Assembly: GCA_047974625.1 (NCBI GenBank)
Contig: JBKECK010000045.1
Span: forward strand, 118,901 to 182,900
DNA from: CADEDH01 sp047974625
Lineage (GTDB): Bacteria; Actinomycetota; Acidimicrobiia; Acidimicrobiales; SZUA-35
Reading direction: 5' to 3'
DNA length: 64,000 bases
Position numbers and translations under genes: made by a program. Every line of letters begins with the position of its first letter. Within the stretch, counting starts at the first letter, position 1. The notes beneath the pieces were generated by a model. The model saw nothing but the letters and a program-made list of their open reading frames with translations. It made no database searches and had not been told where the DNA came from. Positions 1 to 7,980 of the stretch are shown piece by piece.

Positions 1-2892
1 CAGGGTCGCCGCCTCGTGGTGGTGGGCGTCGCCGGACTCAGTCTCCTGACCCAGATCCCGGCGGCGGGCGCCGCCAGCCTGCCCCGTCCCGGTCCGGCGA
101 GTCAGACCGGCCGGGTCGACCCGGCGCTGTGCCCCCCCGGTTCCGTCCGGACCCAGCCGTGTGGGCCCGACGACCGCGACCCGTCGCGGGACGCGGCATC
201 CCGGACGGTGACCGGCTCCGACCGCGACCCCGGCAGCCAGCCCGGTGCCCGCGGGGCGGGGAACCCGGCGGCCGGGAACGGGACGGCGGCCAGCGGGGCG
301 GGGAACCCGGCGGCCGGGAACGGGACGGCGGCCAGCGGGGCGGGGAACCCGGCGGCCGGTCGGCGCGTCGAGGCCGTGCGGCCCCGGGACCCGGGTGTGC
401 GCCCGGCGCCCCGGCCGGTCGAGCCCGGCCCCCAGGTGCAGACCGTGGCACCCACCCTCGGTCGCACGCCGATGGAATCACTCAACCGGAGCCGGTTGGT
501 GGGCCAGGAACCGCCGGCCCGGACGGCGACACCGGCCGCACCGGCGTTGCCGCCGCCCGCTGGGCCCGACGCCGCCCCGACCCTCCCCGACGAACCCCCG
601 CTCGGGATGGGAGACACGACCATCGACGCCGACGCGGCCAACGCGGCCATCCTGGCGGCACCGCAGAAGGTGGGTCGCACCACCACCCGCTCCGGGTACA
701 TCCTGGATGCCACCCTGGACCTCGGTCCACGGTCGTCCGGCCTGCAGGGCTCCGACGTCGACGAGCTGACGGTGCAGCGACACCTCGACGGTTCGATCAC
801 GGCCACGGCTACGAACACCACCAGCAGCGGTTCGGTGACCGGGGTCGGTGGCACCACCCGGATCGGGGGGCGCGGCGGGATCGCCTCGACGGCCGAGCTG
901 TCCAACGGCCAGGGTCGGGTGGAAGAGCTGTCGATCACCCGGCCGGGCGAGAACCAGAACCTGGCGCCCATCGATCCGACCGACCTCTCCACCCTGGCCC
1001 CCGGGGACAGCCTGAGCCTGTCCGTACCACCGACACCGGCCGGACCCAACAACAGCACGGCCGGGGTTCGGGCCACCGCGAACGCCTCCGATCTGGTTCA
1101 CGCCGTGCCCGGCTTCGGGTCCGTCAGCGGCCGTGTGGCCAAGGCGGCGTTGGGCGACATGATCTCCGAGCACTCCGCCGAGTTGTCGCTCTCCGCGTCC
1201 TCGAACGAGACGGCCCAGCGCGACCGGACCGTCACCCGCACCGACGACGGGGGCTACGCCGTCCGGACCGGTCGGGCCGAAGCCAACGAGATCAGGGCGG
1301 ACCTCGAGGCCCAGAGCTTGTTCGTCGATGGGGGTAGCCGTTGGGTCGACACCCGGCAGGAGGCCCCGGGGATGGAGGCTGTCTACGCTGAGGACGAGTT
1401 GGGCCGGGCCCGGGAGCACCTGAACACCGGGCGGGCCGAACCGGCCGCCGGGCATCCCTACCGGGTGGTCGAGGACGTGACCGATACCTCGTACCAGGAC
1501 GGGTACATGTCGGTGGGCCCGGGCCTGGAAGCGGCCGCGCCGGGAGTGACCGAGATCGACGCGACCTACACCGCCAGCCGGTACAGCACCGCGCACGTGG
1601 AGGATGTCCGCACATTCCAGGGCTCGGGCGGGCCGGCCGACGTCGTCACCGACTACGAGGTCGGAACCGAGCATCGGGCCAGTGGGTCGTTCTTCGACGA
1701 GCGCTACTCGGTGACCCGTGTCCTCGACGGCAAACGCGGCACCGACCGGCGTGGAGAGTGGGAGACGCTGGACTACGCCGACGGCGGCGGGTTCGGTTCC
1801 CGCATCGCTGTGACAACCCCCGACGGTGTCCGTTACGAGGGGACGTTCGCGGATGCCACGGCGGCGGCGCGGACCCACCTCCCGGCCAGGTCGGCCGACG
1901 ACGAGAAGACGAAGCCCGACACCGGCAACGAGTTCGTCGACGCCGTCCTCGAATCGGGCACGTTCGGCGGGGCGGTGGCTCGGGTGAACAACAACATCGA
2001 CACGCCGGGGCAGCTCCCCTCAATGCTCGGGCTGACCAGAGTGACCGACGAGCGGGCCAGGCCTGCCAGGGCTGCCGTAACCGGTGATGCCGAAGACGAC
2101 GGACCGGCCGCCCCAGCCCGTGGCCTGAACCTCGCCGAGCCGACACTACCGACGACGTCCCCCTTCGATACGCCTGAACCACCGTCCGCCCCGGCTTCGG
2201 AGCCGGCGGCTTCGGTGTCGGTGGGCGGTGTGTCGGTGGGTGGTGTGTCGGGTCGGGTGCCGGGTGATCAGCATCCGGATGGTCCGGTTCAGCCGGCGGC
2301 TGGTTCGGCGGCAGCGGAGACGCCGAAGGTGGAGGACACCCGGCCGACACCGAGACCGACGGAGCTGTCGAACGTGGTGAACCCCGGAGCCGAGCCGCGA
2401 GGTGGCTCCCCGGGTTCGGGTTTGACGACGAGCCAGCATCCGGCGGCGCGGCCTGGGGGTTCGCGGACCGGGTCGGAGTCCGGGTCGGGTTCGGGTTCGG
2501 GTTCGGGTTCGGGTTTGACGACAAGTCAGCGCCCGGCGGAGCGGCCAGCGGGCCTGGGTTCGGGTTTGGGCTCTGATTCGGGTTCTGATTCGGGTTCGGG
2601 TTTGGGGTTGAGTTCGAGTGATCGGCCGGCGGAGCGGCCAGCGGGCATGGGTTCGGGTTCTGATTCGGGTTCGGGTTTGGGGTTGAGTTCGAGTGATCGG
2701 CCGGCGGAGCGGCCGTCGGATCTGGGCTCGGGTTCGGGCTCTGATTCGGGCTCGGGTTTGGGGTTGAGTTCGAGTGATCGGCCGGCGGAGCGGCCGTCGG
2801 ATCTGGGCTCGGGCTCGGACTCGGGTTCTGGCTCTGATTCGGGTTCGGACTTCGGTTCCGGCTCGGGGCCCGGTTCTGGCCTGGGCGTCTGA
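1..2892 (+). CDS. Secreted repeat-rich protein of unknown function, 5' end probably outside the window
   Basis: The frame is open to the left edge. The first in-window start is GTG at 16, but Gly-Arg-Arg codons just upstream followed by a hydrophobic stretch ending in AAGAA look like a signal peptide that starts before base 1. Residues (from GTG 16) about 80-115 hold a 14-residue tandem repeat. About 200-700 is a Thr/Ser/Gly-rich region with alternating beta-like patterning and no family I recognise. From about 795 to the end is a Gly-Ser-Asp linker-like tail carrying repeated modules with SSSDRPAERP. The product is probably exported and surface-exposed or wall-associated. No LPXTG motif or C-terminal anchor is visible. 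A strong hairpin follows the stop. Confidence 0.7.
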   Translation, partial: QGRRLVVVGVAGLSLLTQIPAAGAASLPRPGPASQTGRVDPALCPPGSVRTQPCGPDDRDPSRDAASRTVTGSDRDPGSQPGARGAGNPAAGNGTAASGAGNPAAGNGTAASGAGNPAAGRRVEAVRPRDPGVRPAPRPVEPGPQVQTVAPTLGRTPMESLNRSRLVGQEPPARTATPAAPALPPPAGPDAAPTLPDEPPLGMGDTTIDADAANAAILAAPQKVGRTTTRSGYILDATLDLGPRSSGLQGSDVDELTVQRHLDGSITATATNTTSSGSVTGVGGTTRIGGRGGIASTAELSNGQGRVEELSITRPGENQNLAPIDPTDLSTLAPGDSLSLSVPPTPAGPNNSTAGVRATANASDLVHAVPGFGSVSGRVAKAALGDMISEHSAELSLSASSNETAQRDRTVTRTDDGGYAVRTGRAEANEIRADLEAQSLFVDGGSRWVDTRQEAPGMEAVYAEDELGRAREHLNTGRAEPAAGHPYRVVEDVTDTSYQDGYMSVGPGLEAAAPGVTEIDATYTASRYSTAHVEDVRTFQGSGGPADVVTDYEVGTEHRASGSFFDERYSVTRVLDGKRGTDRRGEWETLDYADGGGFGSRIAVTTPDGVRYEGTFADATAAARTHLPARSADDEKTKPDTGNEFVDAVLESGTFGGAVARVNNNIDTPGQLPSMLGLTRVTDERARPARAAVTGDAEDDGPAAPARGLNLAEPTLPTTSPFDTPEPPSAPASEPAASVSVGGVSVGGVSGRVPGDQHPDGPVQPAAGSAAAETPKVEDTRPTPRPTELSNVVNPGAEPRGGSPGSGLTTSQHPAARPGGSRTGSESGSGSGSGSGSGLTTSQRPAERPAGLGSGLGSDSGSDSGSGLGLSSSDRPAERPAGMGSGSDSGSGLGLSSSDRPAERPSDLGSGSGSDSGSGLGLSSSDRPAERPSDLGSGSDSGSGSDSGSDFGSGSGPGSGLGV
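253..359 (+). repeat. 42-bp tandem repeat, about 2.5 copies, inside the first gene
   Basis: Two identical 42-bp units (253-294 and 295-336) are followed by a partial third. Each unit encodes the 14 residues GAGNPAAGNGTAAS, so copy-number change keeps the frame. Confidence 0.9.
2401..2889 (+). repeat. Gly-Ser-Asp coding repeat with 75-81-bp modules
   Basis: Three near-identical modules begin with ggggttgagttcgagtgatc at 2604, 2679 and 2760, giving periods of 75 and 81 bp. Two looser relatives (LTTSQHPAARP and LTTSQRPAERP) lie upstream. They are separated by hexanucleotide runs reading GSGSGS or SDSGSD. All units keep the reading frame. Confidence 0.85.
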
Positions 2893-2913
2893 AGCTGAGC
2901 GCTCGATCAACCA

Positions 2914-2952
2914 CCGGACGTGATCCCGCGAGCAACGCGGGATCACGTCCGG
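2914..2952 (+). terminator. 17-bp perfect stem hairpin after the repeat-rich gene
   Basis: The arms 2914-2930 and 2936-2952 are exact reverse complements around the 5-base loop agcaa. It starts 21 bases after the stop of the upstream gene. There is no strong U-tract, which is common in high-GC actinomycetes. It may also shield the following regulator from read-through. Confidence 0.75.
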
Positions 2953-3075
2953 GCGGTTTCGGATCGGCCCGTGGCGGATCACCCAGGAAAGCTCCGACGG
3001 TGTATCTCCTCGCCAACTTCGGTCTCTACTCGATCGCACACGATCGAAGCGCGCGGCCGCCAAGGGGAAGGACCT

Positions 3076-3671
3076 ATGGAGGACGACACGACGGGTCCGG
3101 ACGTCGACCTGTCGCCAATGGGGGATTCAGGCTCAGGATCGCCGGCACCCCGCGCCCGGTGCCGAGACCTGGCCAGCGGGTACTGGCCTCACTAGCCCTC
3201 GGCGGTGGAGCCCAACACCGCCGCCATCTGGCCGGGACGTTGTGGCCCGAGAATAACGACGGGCGGGCCCGGGCCAGCTTGCGGGCCGCGCTCCGGCGCC
3301 TCCGCCAGCTCGATCCCGGGCTCGTGGACACCACCGACCAGGACGTCGCCCTCGGCCCCACGATCCGCCACGAGGTCGACGACTTCCAGGTCTGGTCCGA
3401 CCGGGTGATCGACGGTCGGGGCCGGCTCGACGACCTCGACGCCACCTGGATCGACGCCGGCCACCCGCTCCTGCCGGGCTGGTACAACGATTGGCTGGAG
3501 CTGGAGCAGGAACGGACCCGCCAGCGGTGGCTGCGCGCGGTGGAGGCCGTGGCCGCCGAACTCCTGCAGATCCGTTCGTGGGGCGTCGCGTTCGCGGTCC
3601 CCACCCCGTCCGCGCCGGGCCCGGGCGGTGGCGCCCGCCGGAGCCCGGGGGGAATCCGTGAGCAGTTCTAG
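3076..3671 (+). pseudogene. SARP-type transcriptional activator, frameshifted and truncated
   Basis: ATG 3076 has a good ribosome site (aaggggaagg) but its frame ends after about 40 codons. From about 3124 the next frame reads FRLRIAGTPRPVPRPGQRV, then LAGTLWPE and RASLRAALRRLRQLDPG, the winged-helix DNA-binding fold of SARP activators. It continues into the start of a bacterial transcriptional activator (BTAD) helix region near WLELEQERTRQRW. One extra G in the run of five G at 3120-3124 would join the two frames smoothly (SPMGGFRLRIAG). The BTAD part then diverges after ELLQ and stops early, so a second lesion is likely. The alternative is one or two sequencing errors in an intact gene. Confidence 0.6.
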
Positions 3672-3710
3672 CCGCCCCGCAGCCTGATCGACGGCTCGGA
3701 CGGATGGCGT

Positions 3711-4376
3711 TCAGGCGGTGAAGGTGGGTCCGTCGAACCGGTCCACGGTGGTGAAGTCCTCCACCGGGAGGCGGCGGAGACGGGTGAGCTGGCGGACCGG
3801 GTGGCCGAGGGGCACCATGGCCGCCACCGCGTGGTGGGTGGGGATGCCGAGAAGGGCCTGGACCTCGGGTTCGGCCCCGGCCAGGTAGGTGGTGAGGACG
3901 CCCCCGAGGCCCTCGTTCCGGGCCCCGAGCAGGATGTTCCACACGAACGGGTAGATGGACGCCCCGCTGATCACGCCGATCCGGTTCTGTTCGGCGTCGA
4001 AGCTGGCGACCACCGAGAGGTCGACGGTCACGACGAGGACCACCGGGGCGTGCACCATCTCCTCCACCCCGGGGAAGCCGACCGGGTCGGCCCGGGCCGC
4101 CTCGACGTCGACCGAGGTGGGGTCGATGGTGTTCCACGGAGCCTCACCGGCCCGGGCCTGGGCCACGTACACCGAGGTGGTGGGCAGGATGAGGGGCACC
4201 AGCCGGCGCCTCGTCCCCCGATCGTTCAGTACGATGACGTGCCAACCCTGGCGGTTGCCACCGTTGGGCGCGAACCGGGCCCGGTCGAGGATCCGGTACA
4301 GGGTGCCGTCGTCCACCGGCTCGTCGGTCCACTCCCGACAGGCGAACGTGGTCCGCATCACCTCGTCGAGCTCCAT
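3711..4376 (-). CDS. Nitroreductase family protein
   Basis: A 221-residue FMN-type nitroreductase. N-terminal RTTFACREWTDEPVD matches the family pattern of an Arg-rich FMN phosphate-binding start. RFAPNGGNRQGWH is the typical P-x-G-N-xQ-x-W flavin contact, and GLGGVLTTYLAG the C-terminal flavin loop. It would reduce an electron-poor substrate with NAD(P)H; the substrate is unknown. It is the last gene of a minus-strand cluster with a crotonase-fold protein and an acyl-CoA synthetase, 58 bases downstream of the former, which suggests a role in catabolism of an acyl-CoA or aromatic compound. Confidence 0.85.
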   Translation of the reverse strand: MELDEVMRTTFACREWTDEPVDDGTLYRILDRARFAPNGGNRQGWHVIVLNDRGTRRRLVPLILPTTSVYVAQARAGEAPWNTIDPTSVDVEAARADPVGFPGVEEMVHAPVVLVVTVDLSVVASFDAEQNRIGVISGASIYPFVWNILLGARNEGLGGVLTTYLAGAEPEVQALLGIPTHHAVAAMVPLGHPVRQLTRLRRLPVEDFTTVDRFDGPTFTA

Positions 4377-4434
4377 GCTGGTCCCTCCGGTCCTTCTGGT
4401 TCCCTCCGGTCCTATCTGGTCGTGGTAGGACCAG

Positions 4435-5226
4435 TCAGCGCTGGAACTTCGGCGAGCGCTTCTCCACGAAGGCGGCGATCCCCTCCCGGCCGTCGGGGTG
4501 GGCCATGGCGGCGGTGATCGTCGCCGCCTCCTGCTCGCCCGCCTGTTCCAGGGGGGCGTCCGCGCCCTCGTAGACCACCCGTTTGGCGTGGCCGAGCGCC
4601 CACCGGGGACCGTCGGCGAGCTGCCGGGCCAGTTCGACGGTCGCCTCGTCGACCTGATCGTCGGGAACGACCCGGTTGATCAGCCCCCACGCCTCGGCCT
4701 CCCCGGCCGACAGCACCCGGTTGGTCAGGGTCAGGTCGAGCATGCGGCGCAGCCCGATGTGGCGAGTCAGGAAATAGGTGGAGGTGCCGTCGGGGGTGAC
4801 GCCGGCCCGGGTGTAGGCCATGGTGAACCGGGCCGACTCCCCGCAGACCACCAGATCGAAGGCGCTGACCAGCGAGAGCCCGGCCCCGCCGGCGGCGCCG
4901 TTCACCCCGGCCACGAACGGCTTCGGGATCCGGTTCATCGTGTAGATGGCCCCGTGGAAGTCCACCAGCATGTCGGCGGCGAGCCGGGGCAGGCCGTCAC
5001 CGGCGGCATCGAACTCCTTCAGGTCGCCGCCGGCGCAGAACACCTTCCCGGCCGCGGTGACCGCCACCGCCGCCACCTCGTCGTCGAACTCGATGTCGAG
5101 CATGACCTGGCGCAGGTCGCGGGCCAGGGCGGGGTTGACGGCGTTGGCCCCGGCGGCCCGGTCCAGGCGGACGTGGGCCACCCCGTCGGCCACCCGGTAG
5201 TCGATCGTGGTCAGGCCATCGGCCAT
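4435..5226 (-). CDS. Enoyl-CoA hydratase/isomerase family protein, isomerase-like active site
   Basis: A 263-residue crotonase-fold protein. ATG 5226 is chosen because gaggaga lies just upstream and the family sequence begins there, although the frame stays open further 5'. CAGGDLKEF and GAAGGAGLSL form the oxyanion hole. The two glutamates of true hydratases are missing: a Ser sits at the first position and a Tyr at the second. Instead it has AGVTPDGTSTYFL, the Pro-Asp-Gly pattern of enoyl-CoA or epoxyphenylacetyl-CoA isomerases. Isomerisation is therefore more likely than hydration (inference). It lies 37 bases downstream of the acyl-CoA synthetase and is probably cotranscribed. Confidence 0.88.
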   Translation of the reverse strand: MADGLTTIDYRVADGVAHVRLDRAAGANAVNPALARDLRQVMLDIEFDDEVAAVAVTAAGKVFCAGGDLKEFDAAGDGLPRLAADMLVDFHGAIYTMNRIPKPFVAGVNGAAGGAGLSLVSAFDLVVCGESARFTMAYTRAGVTPDGTSTYFLTRHIGLRRMLDLTLTNRVLSAGEAEAWGLINRVVPDDQVDEATVELARQLADGPRWALGHAKRVVYEGADAPLEQAGEQEAATITAAMAHPDGREGIAAFVEKRSPKFQR

Positions 5227-5263
5227 GGTGTGGTCTCCTCGTGGGCTCGGCGGTCCGGACCGG

Positions 5264-6823
5264 TCAGACGATCCGGCTGTTCTTCTGGCCCCAGTACTCG
5301 TCACGCAGGATCCGCTTGTAGAGCTTGCCGGTGGGTAGCCGGGGCAGTTCGTCCCGGAAATCGATGGTGCGCGGTGCCTTGTAGTGGGCGATGTGCTCAC
5401 GGGCGTAGGCGGACAGCTCGGTAGCGGTCTCCTCGGAGGGCTCCAGTCCGGCCTCGAGCTGGATGACGGCTTTGACCTCCTCACCCAGATCCTCGTTGGG
5501 GACCCCGAACACGGCCACGTCGGCCACCTTCGGGTGCATGATCAGGCAATCCTCGATCTCCTGCGGGTAGATGTTCACCCCGCCCGAGATGATCATGAAG
5601 GCCTTCCGGTCGGTCAGGTAGAGGTAGCCCTCATCGTCGAGGTAACCGACGTCGCCCAGGGTCGACCAGCCCGGATGGTCCGGGTGTTGGGCCCCCTTGG
5701 TCTTGTCCGGATCGTTGTGGTAGCTGAACGGCATCTCCTCGCGCTCGAAGTAGATGATCCCCGCCTCGCCGGTGGGCTGCTCCCTGCCCTCCTCGTCGCA
5801 GATGTGGACGGTGCCGAGAATGGCTCGGCCCACGGTGCCCGGGTGAGACAGCCAGTCGTCCGGGGTGCAGTACACGAAGCCGTTGACCTCGGTGCCGGCG
5901 TAGTACTCGTAGATGATCGGACCCCACAGGTCGAACATCTGGCGTTTGACCTCGACGGGGCAGGGGGCGGCGGCGTGGATGGCCACCCGATGGCTGCTCC
6001 AGTCGTAGCCGGTTCGCTTCGACTCCGGGAGCTTCAGCATCCGCGAGAACATGGTGGGCACCCACTGGGAGTGGGTGATGTCGTACACGTCGAGGTACTC
6101 CAACGCCTTGGCGGCGTCGAACTTCGACATCACCACGGCGGTGCCACCCAGCGACTGGGTGGAGGCGGTGAACCCGAGGGGGGCGGAATGATAGAGGGGG
6201 GCCGGCGACAGGTAGACGGTGTCGCTGGTGAAGCCGAACAGGCCCACCAGGAGCTGGACCACCGCGGTGGCCGCATCGGGGTCGTCGATCTGGATGTCCT
6301 CCAGGGGTCGCTTGATGCCCTTGGGCCGTCCCGTGGTTCCCGAGGAGTACAGCATGGCCTCGCCCCGCGGCTGGTTGGCCAGACGCTCGGCCGGGAAACC
6401 GGCGATGGCGTCCTCGTAGGACGTGAACCCCTCGACGGGGCCGTCCACCGCCAGCAGGACGGTGCAGTCCGGGGCCAGGGACGGCACCGGGGCCGCCAGT
6501 TCGGCCATGGCCGCCGAGGTGACCAGCGACTTCGAGGTGGAGTCCTGCAGGATGTAGGCCGTCTCGTCCGGCTGGAGATACCGGTTGATGGTGGTGAAGT
6601 ACAGGCCCGACCGCATCGCCGCCCAGTAGACCTCGAAGAAGCGGATGTTGTTCTCCATGAAGATGGATACATGGTCGCCGGGACGGAGGCCGGCGTCCCA
6701 CCAGAGCTGGGCCAGCCGGTTCGAGCGGTCGTTAAGCTCCCGGTAGGTGAGTTGTTCGCCGGTGTCGGCCATGATGACGGCCGGCTTGTCCGGGGTGGTC
6801 TCGGCGAAGGTGCCGGGGTACAT
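5264..6823 (-). CDS. AMP-dependent acyl-CoA synthetase
   Basis: A 519-residue adenylate-forming ligase activating a carboxylic acid to its CoA thioester through an acyl-AMP. The P-loop is YSSGTTGRPKG near residue 167. An aromatic pocket region YEYYAGTEVNG, the hinge YLTDRKAFMIISGG and the catalytic lysine in LPTGKLYKR near the C-terminus are all present. The length is normal. ATG 6823 is preceded by gaggagg. It is the first gene of the minus-strand set 6823-3711, so its product may be processed by the downstream crotonase. The chain length or ring nature of the acid cannot be read from the sequence. Confidence 0.9.
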   Translation of the reverse strand: MYPGTFAETTPDKPAVIMADTGEQLTYRELNDRSNRLAQLWWDAGLRPGDHVSIFMENNIRFFEVYWAAMRSGLYFTTINRYLQPDETAYILQDSTSKSLVTSAAMAELAAPVPSLAPDCTVLLAVDGPVEGFTSYEDAIAGFPAERLANQPRGEAMLYSSGTTGRPKGIKRPLEDIQIDDPDAATAVVQLLVGLFGFTSDTVYLSPAPLYHSAPLGFTASTQSLGGTAVVMSKFDAAKALEYLDVYDITHSQWVPTMFSRMLKLPESKRTGYDWSSHRVAIHAAAPCPVEVKRQMFDLWGPIIYEYYAGTEVNGFVYCTPDDWLSHPGTVGRAILGTVHICDEEGREQPTGEAGIIYFEREEMPFSYHNDPDKTKGAQHPDHPGWSTLGDVGYLDDEGYLYLTDRKAFMIISGGVNIYPQEIEDCLIMHPKVADVAVFGVPNEDLGEEVKAVIQLEAGLEPSEETATELSAYAREHIAHYKAPRTIDFRDELPRLPTGKLYKRILRDEYWGQKNSRIV

Positions 6824-6974
6824 CGTGGTGGGGCCTCCTCGGTCGGACGGCGCGAGCGGGACGCTCGCCGGTTACCGGTTGTGGCGGTTCCCCCGAACCG
6901 GCCCGTGCGTTCCGGACCATACTCGTCCTGGCCCGACCGGGCCATCTGCCCGGGTGACCGCCAGGATGGTTCCC

Positions 6975-7889
6975 ATGGATCAGCGGCTCCGGACGACGGT
7001 CGGGCACGCCCTCGGGCTCGAGGTGGTGGCCTCGGCCCGTCTGGGCGGGGGCGACGTGGCCGAATCCCACCGGCTGACCCTGGCCGACGGCACGGTGGTG
7101 TTCGCCAAGACCCGCCGCCACGCCCCGCCCGGCTTCTTCACCACCGAGGCGACCGGCCTGGGGTGGTTGGCCAGGGCGGGTGCGGTGGCCACGCCGACGG
7201 TGCTGGCCGTCGGGGACGGGGACCAGGCCGGGCAACCAGGGGCGGTCCCCCACCTCGTCCTGAGCTGGATCGACGAGACCGGCCGGCCGGCCACCGGCAC
7301 TGGTACTGCTACTGGTACTGGTACTGGTACTGAGGCCGACCTCGGTCGTCGCCTGGCCGCCCTGCACCGCAGCCCCTGGCCCAGCTTCGGCCGGCCCGAC
7401 CGTCAGCCGACCGGGAGCCGGGGCCTGCCCAACGAGCCCTGCCCCACCTGGGCTGAGTTCCACGGGTCCCAGCGCCTGCTCCCCCTGGCCCGTCTGGCCG
7501 CCGACGCCGGCGCCCTGCCCGACCGGTCGGTCCGGTCGTTGACCGTCCTGGCCGGACGCCTCGACCGCGTCGGCGGACCGGTTGAGCCGCCGGCCCTGCT
7601 CCACGGCGACCTGTGGGCCGGCAACCGGCTGGTCGACGGGGCCGGCACGAACTGGCTGATCGACCCGGCCGCCCACGGCGGCCACCGGGAGTTCGACCTG
7701 GCCATGATGGCCCTGTTCGGGGGGTTCGGTCCGGCGTGCGCGGCCGCCTACGACGAGGCCTTCCCCCGGGCCGACGGGTGGGCCGACCGGATCGCCCTGC
7801 ATCAGATCGCCCCCCTGGTGGTCCACGCGGTCAAGTTCGGCGGCGCCTATGTCGAAGCGGCCGAACGGGCCATCGCCCGCTACGCCTGA
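6975..7889 (+). CDS. Fructosamine kinase family protein
   Basis: A 304-residue protein-kinase-like small-molecule kinase. LLHGDLWAGNRL is the catalytic loop with Asp and Asn, and LIDPAAHGGHREFDLAM the DPA metal-binding segment, both typical of fructosamine/ketosamine-3-kinases that start repair of glycated amines. N-terminal GGGDVAESHRL and VFAKTR match the nucleotide loop and lysine. ATG 6975 is used; ATG 6966 is an alternative. An internal Thr-Gly stretch is encoded by a hexanucleotide repeat. The gene is divergent from the acyl-CoA synthetase. Confidence 0.85.
   Translation: MDQRLRTTVGHALGLEVVASARLGGGDVAESHRLTLADGTVVFAKTRRHAPPGFFTTEATGLGWLARAGAVATPTVLAVGDGDQAGQPGAVPHLVLSWIDETGRPATGTGTATGTGTGTEADLGRRLAALHRSPWPSFGRPDRQPTGSRGLPNEPCPTWAEFHGSQRLLPLARLAADAGALPDRSVRSLTVLAGRLDRVGGPVEPPALLHGDLWAGNRLVDGAGTNWLIDPAAHGGHREFDLAMMALFGGFGPACAAAYDEAFPRADGWADRIALHQIAPLVVHAVKFGGAYVEAAERAIARYA
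7299..7332 (+). repeat. ACTGGT hexanucleotide repeat inside the fructosamine kinase gene
   Basis: About five and a half units, one carrying a G-to-C change, encode alternating Thr-Gly. The repeat falls in a loop between the nucleotide-binding and catalytic lobes and keeps the frame. Confidence 0.85.
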
Positions 7890-7980
7890 CCGAGGGAACG
7901 GGCCGGGCCCCACCACGGGACGGGTCCGACACGGTGCGTGAGTTGGCGGGGCCGGCCGGGGTCCGCTACACACCCGGACC

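Noticed and set aside
5384..7333. Long plus-strand open frame opposite the acyl-CoA synthetase
   Set aside because: It has no family pattern; it is the antisense shadow typical of high-GC DNA, while the minus strand has all ligase motifs.
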